A stretch of DNA of 7,944 nt from Flavobacteriales bacterium (lineage in GTDB: Bacteria; Bacteroidota; Bacteroidia; Flavobacteriales; BACL11). Positions 6,688 through 7,944 of this stretch are shown piece after piece. The stretch lies in NCBI GenBank assembly GCA_002728175.1, contig PBVH01000016.1, forward strand, positions 3,873 to 11,816. The letters run 5' to 3'. Each line of letters begins with the position of its first letter. Positions within the stretch are counted from its first letter, which is position 1. The position numbers and the translations under genes were made by a program. Under the pieces are notes generated by a model. That model worked only from the letters and a program-made list of their open reading frames with translations, did no database searches and was not told where the DNA came from.

Positions 6688-7706
6688 TGTTACAATACGG
6701 TCAAGGTGAATATTTGTATCTATTATTATTAGTTCCTGTTCTAATTTCGTTAATGTATACTTTTAGTATTTGGAAAAAAAAAGCAATTCAAAAATTTGGA
6801 GACAATAAATTAATAGAAAAATTGTCTCCTTCAATTTCAAAAACAAAAATTAAGATTAAAAATGTTCTTTTTATTTTCATTATAACCTCATTAGTAATTG
6901 GAATATCAAATCCTAAAATAGGTACAAAAATGGAGGAAGTTAAAAGAGAGGGAGTTGATCTTATGATAGCAATTGATTTATCTAACTCAATGTTAGCTGA
7001 AGATATTAAACCTAACAGACTAAAAAGGGCCAAACAAGCAATTTCGAAACTTGTAGATAATTTGAATGGTGATAGAATTGGTCTAATTGTTTTTGCTGGT
7101 GATGCATATGTACAGTTACCTATTACAACGGACTATTCCGCAGCAAAATTATTTTTATCTACAATTAATTCAGATATTATTCCAACTCAGGGTACCAATA
7201 TTGGAAAGGCAATAAATTTGGCATTTTCCTCATTTGATAAAAAAAATGAACAAAATAAAGCTATAATTATTATTACTGATGGAGAAAGTCATGATCAAGA
7301 GGCCATTGAAATAGCAGCATCCGCCAAAGAAAAAAATGTTATAATACACACTTTAGGTATGGGATTAGATAAAGGTAGTCCAATTCCAATCTACAATAAA
7401 TATGGAAATAATATTGGTTTTAGAAAAGATAACGAAGGAAATACTATAGTTAGTAAATTAAATGAAGATTTATTAAAAGAAATTGCTTCAGTTGGGGGCG
7501 GATCGTATATTAGAGCTAATAATTCTAAAGCTGGTTTAGATGCACTGTTTTCAGAGATTAATAAGATGGAAAAAAAAGAAATTGGCACAATGATTTTTAC
7601 AAATTTTAAAGACAGATTTCAAATTTTTATTGCAATTGCATTTATTCTTTTAATTTTAGATTTATTTTTAAACAATAAAAAATTTAATTTAGATTTTTTA
7701 AAATGA
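6687..7706 (+). CDS. batB: BatB, membrane-anchored VWA-domain protein
   Basis: The 339-residue product is a close structural relative of BatA, its upstream neighbour. It has membrane segments at about 10-26, 58-73 and 311-328, a lysine-rich cytoplasmic loop at 28-58, and a VWA domain from about 89 to 295, predicted to be periplasmic. The MIDAS is intact: D97, S99, S101 in DLSNS, T170 in QGTNIG, and D198 in TDGES. The segment AEDIKPNRLKRAK (104-116) parallels AQDLKPNRLEASK in BatA, which supports an old tandem duplication. The DLSNS form, with N in place of G, and the position just before a TPR gene are what I expect of BatB. BatB is thought to associate with BatA and BatC. The stop overlaps the next ATG by four bases (ATGA). 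Confidence 0.94.
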   Translation: MLQYGQGEYLYLLLLVPVLISLMYTFSIWKKKAIQKFGDNKLIEKLSPSISKTKIKIKNVLFIFIITSLVIGISNPKIGTKMEEVKREGVDLMIAIDLSNSMLAEDIKPNRLKRAKQAISKLVDNLNGDRIGLIVFAGDAYVQLPITTDYSAAKLFLSTINSDIIPTQGTNIGKAINLAFSSFDKKNEQNKAIIIITDGESHDQEAIEIAASAKEKNVIIHTLGMGLDKGSPIPIYNKYGNNIGFRKDNEGNTIVSKLNEDLLKEIASVGGGSYIRANNSKAGLDALFSEINKMEKKEIGTMIFTNFKDRFQIFIAIAFILLILDLFLNNKKFNLDFLK

Positions 7707-7944
7707 TTAGCAGATTTTTAATTTTAATATTATGTTTAAATAATCTTTCATTATTTGCTCAAAACAAAGAAAGATATTTAAGAAACGGTAATAAACTATA
7801 TAATGACAGCAGTTATAATGATGCAGAAATTGAATATCGAAAATCTTTAGAAAAAGATCAAAATTATTTTAACGCATCTTTTAACTTGGCTGATGCTGTA
7901 TATAAACAAAATCGTTTTGAAGAAGCATCCATGCTTTTTAATTC
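7703..7944 (+). CDS. batC: BatC-like TPR protein, N-terminal part (cut by window edge)
   Basis: An open frame starts at ATG 7703, overlapping the batB stop by four bases, and runs 80 codons to the window edge. Residues 1-20 (MISRFLILILCLNNLSLFAQ) form a clear signal peptide ending in the A-Q typical of flavobacterial exports, so the mature protein should be periplasmic. The rest shows TPR repeats: roughly 22-55 (GNKLYNDSSYNDAEIEYRKS, then LEKD), and a second starting near 56 (FNASFNLADAVYKQNRFEEA). This matches BatC, the TPR partner that follows batB in Bacteroidota and that is thought to scaffold the complex. The C-terminus is not visible, so total length and further repeats are unknown. A fused BatB/BatC variant is excluded because batB has its own stop. 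Confidence 0.88.
   Translation, partial: MISRFLILILCLNNLSLFAQNKERYLRNGNKLYNDSSYNDAEIEYRKSLEKDQNYFNASFNLADAVYKQNRFEEASMLFN

Noticed and set aside
1..7944. Mobile element, defence system or CRISPR array
   Set aside because: No transposase, integrase, nuclease, direct-repeat array or terminal inverted repeats are seen. The MoxR plus VWA genes could recall AAA+/VWA defence modules, but the batA/batB/batC order identifies the Bat operon.

Overview
The window looks like chromosomal DNA of a Bacteroidota member, most likely a flavobacterium-like organism with an A+T-rich genome. Four things point there: the very A+T-rich coding sequence; three exact matches to the Bacteroidota -7 promoter consensus TAnnTTTG in front of first genes; an almost complete lack of Shine-Dalgarno sites; and the gene content (a Bat operon and a choice-of-anchor L type surface protein).

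Left part, minus strand (1-2863). truA (tRNA pseudouridine synthase) is followed by, and overlaps by 14 nt, a complete MsbA-like ABC half-exporter. After 48 nt comes the start of a separate secreted protein gene with its own promoter-like box. It resembles the N-terminus of choice-of-anchor L domain proteins and runs off the left edge.

Middle (2851-2977). A 127-nt divergent intergenic region carries the truA promoter box on the minus strand and a complete -33/-7 promoter on the plus strand. A perfect 8-bp inverted repeat overlaps the -33 box of the latter.

Right part, plus strand (2978-7944). This is a tightly packed Bat (Bacteroides aerotolerance) operon: a MoxR AAA+ ATPase, a DUF58 protein with a von Willebrand A (VWA) domain, a membrane protein with a signal peptide and a DUF4381-like cytoplasmic tail, BatA, BatB, and the start of BatC (TPR protein), cut by the right edge. 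Every gene junction overlaps (1, 4, 8, 1 and 4 nt), so translation is probably coupled. The predicted layout has MoxR and the DUF58 protein in the cytoplasm. The DUF4381-like protein, BatA and BatB sit in the inner membrane, with the BatA/BatB VWA domains facing the periplasm. BatC lies in the periplasm. The operon has been linked to aerotolerance and envelope stress in some bacteria, but its molecular job is not settled.

I see no mobile element, CRISPR array, RNA gene or clear intrinsic terminator, and no intergenic stretch longer than about 130 nt. All full-length genes look intact. I found no convincing undescribed system. The points most worth a second look are the near-leaderless promoter placements, the inverted repeat at the bat promoter, and the poorly characterised DUF4381-like component.
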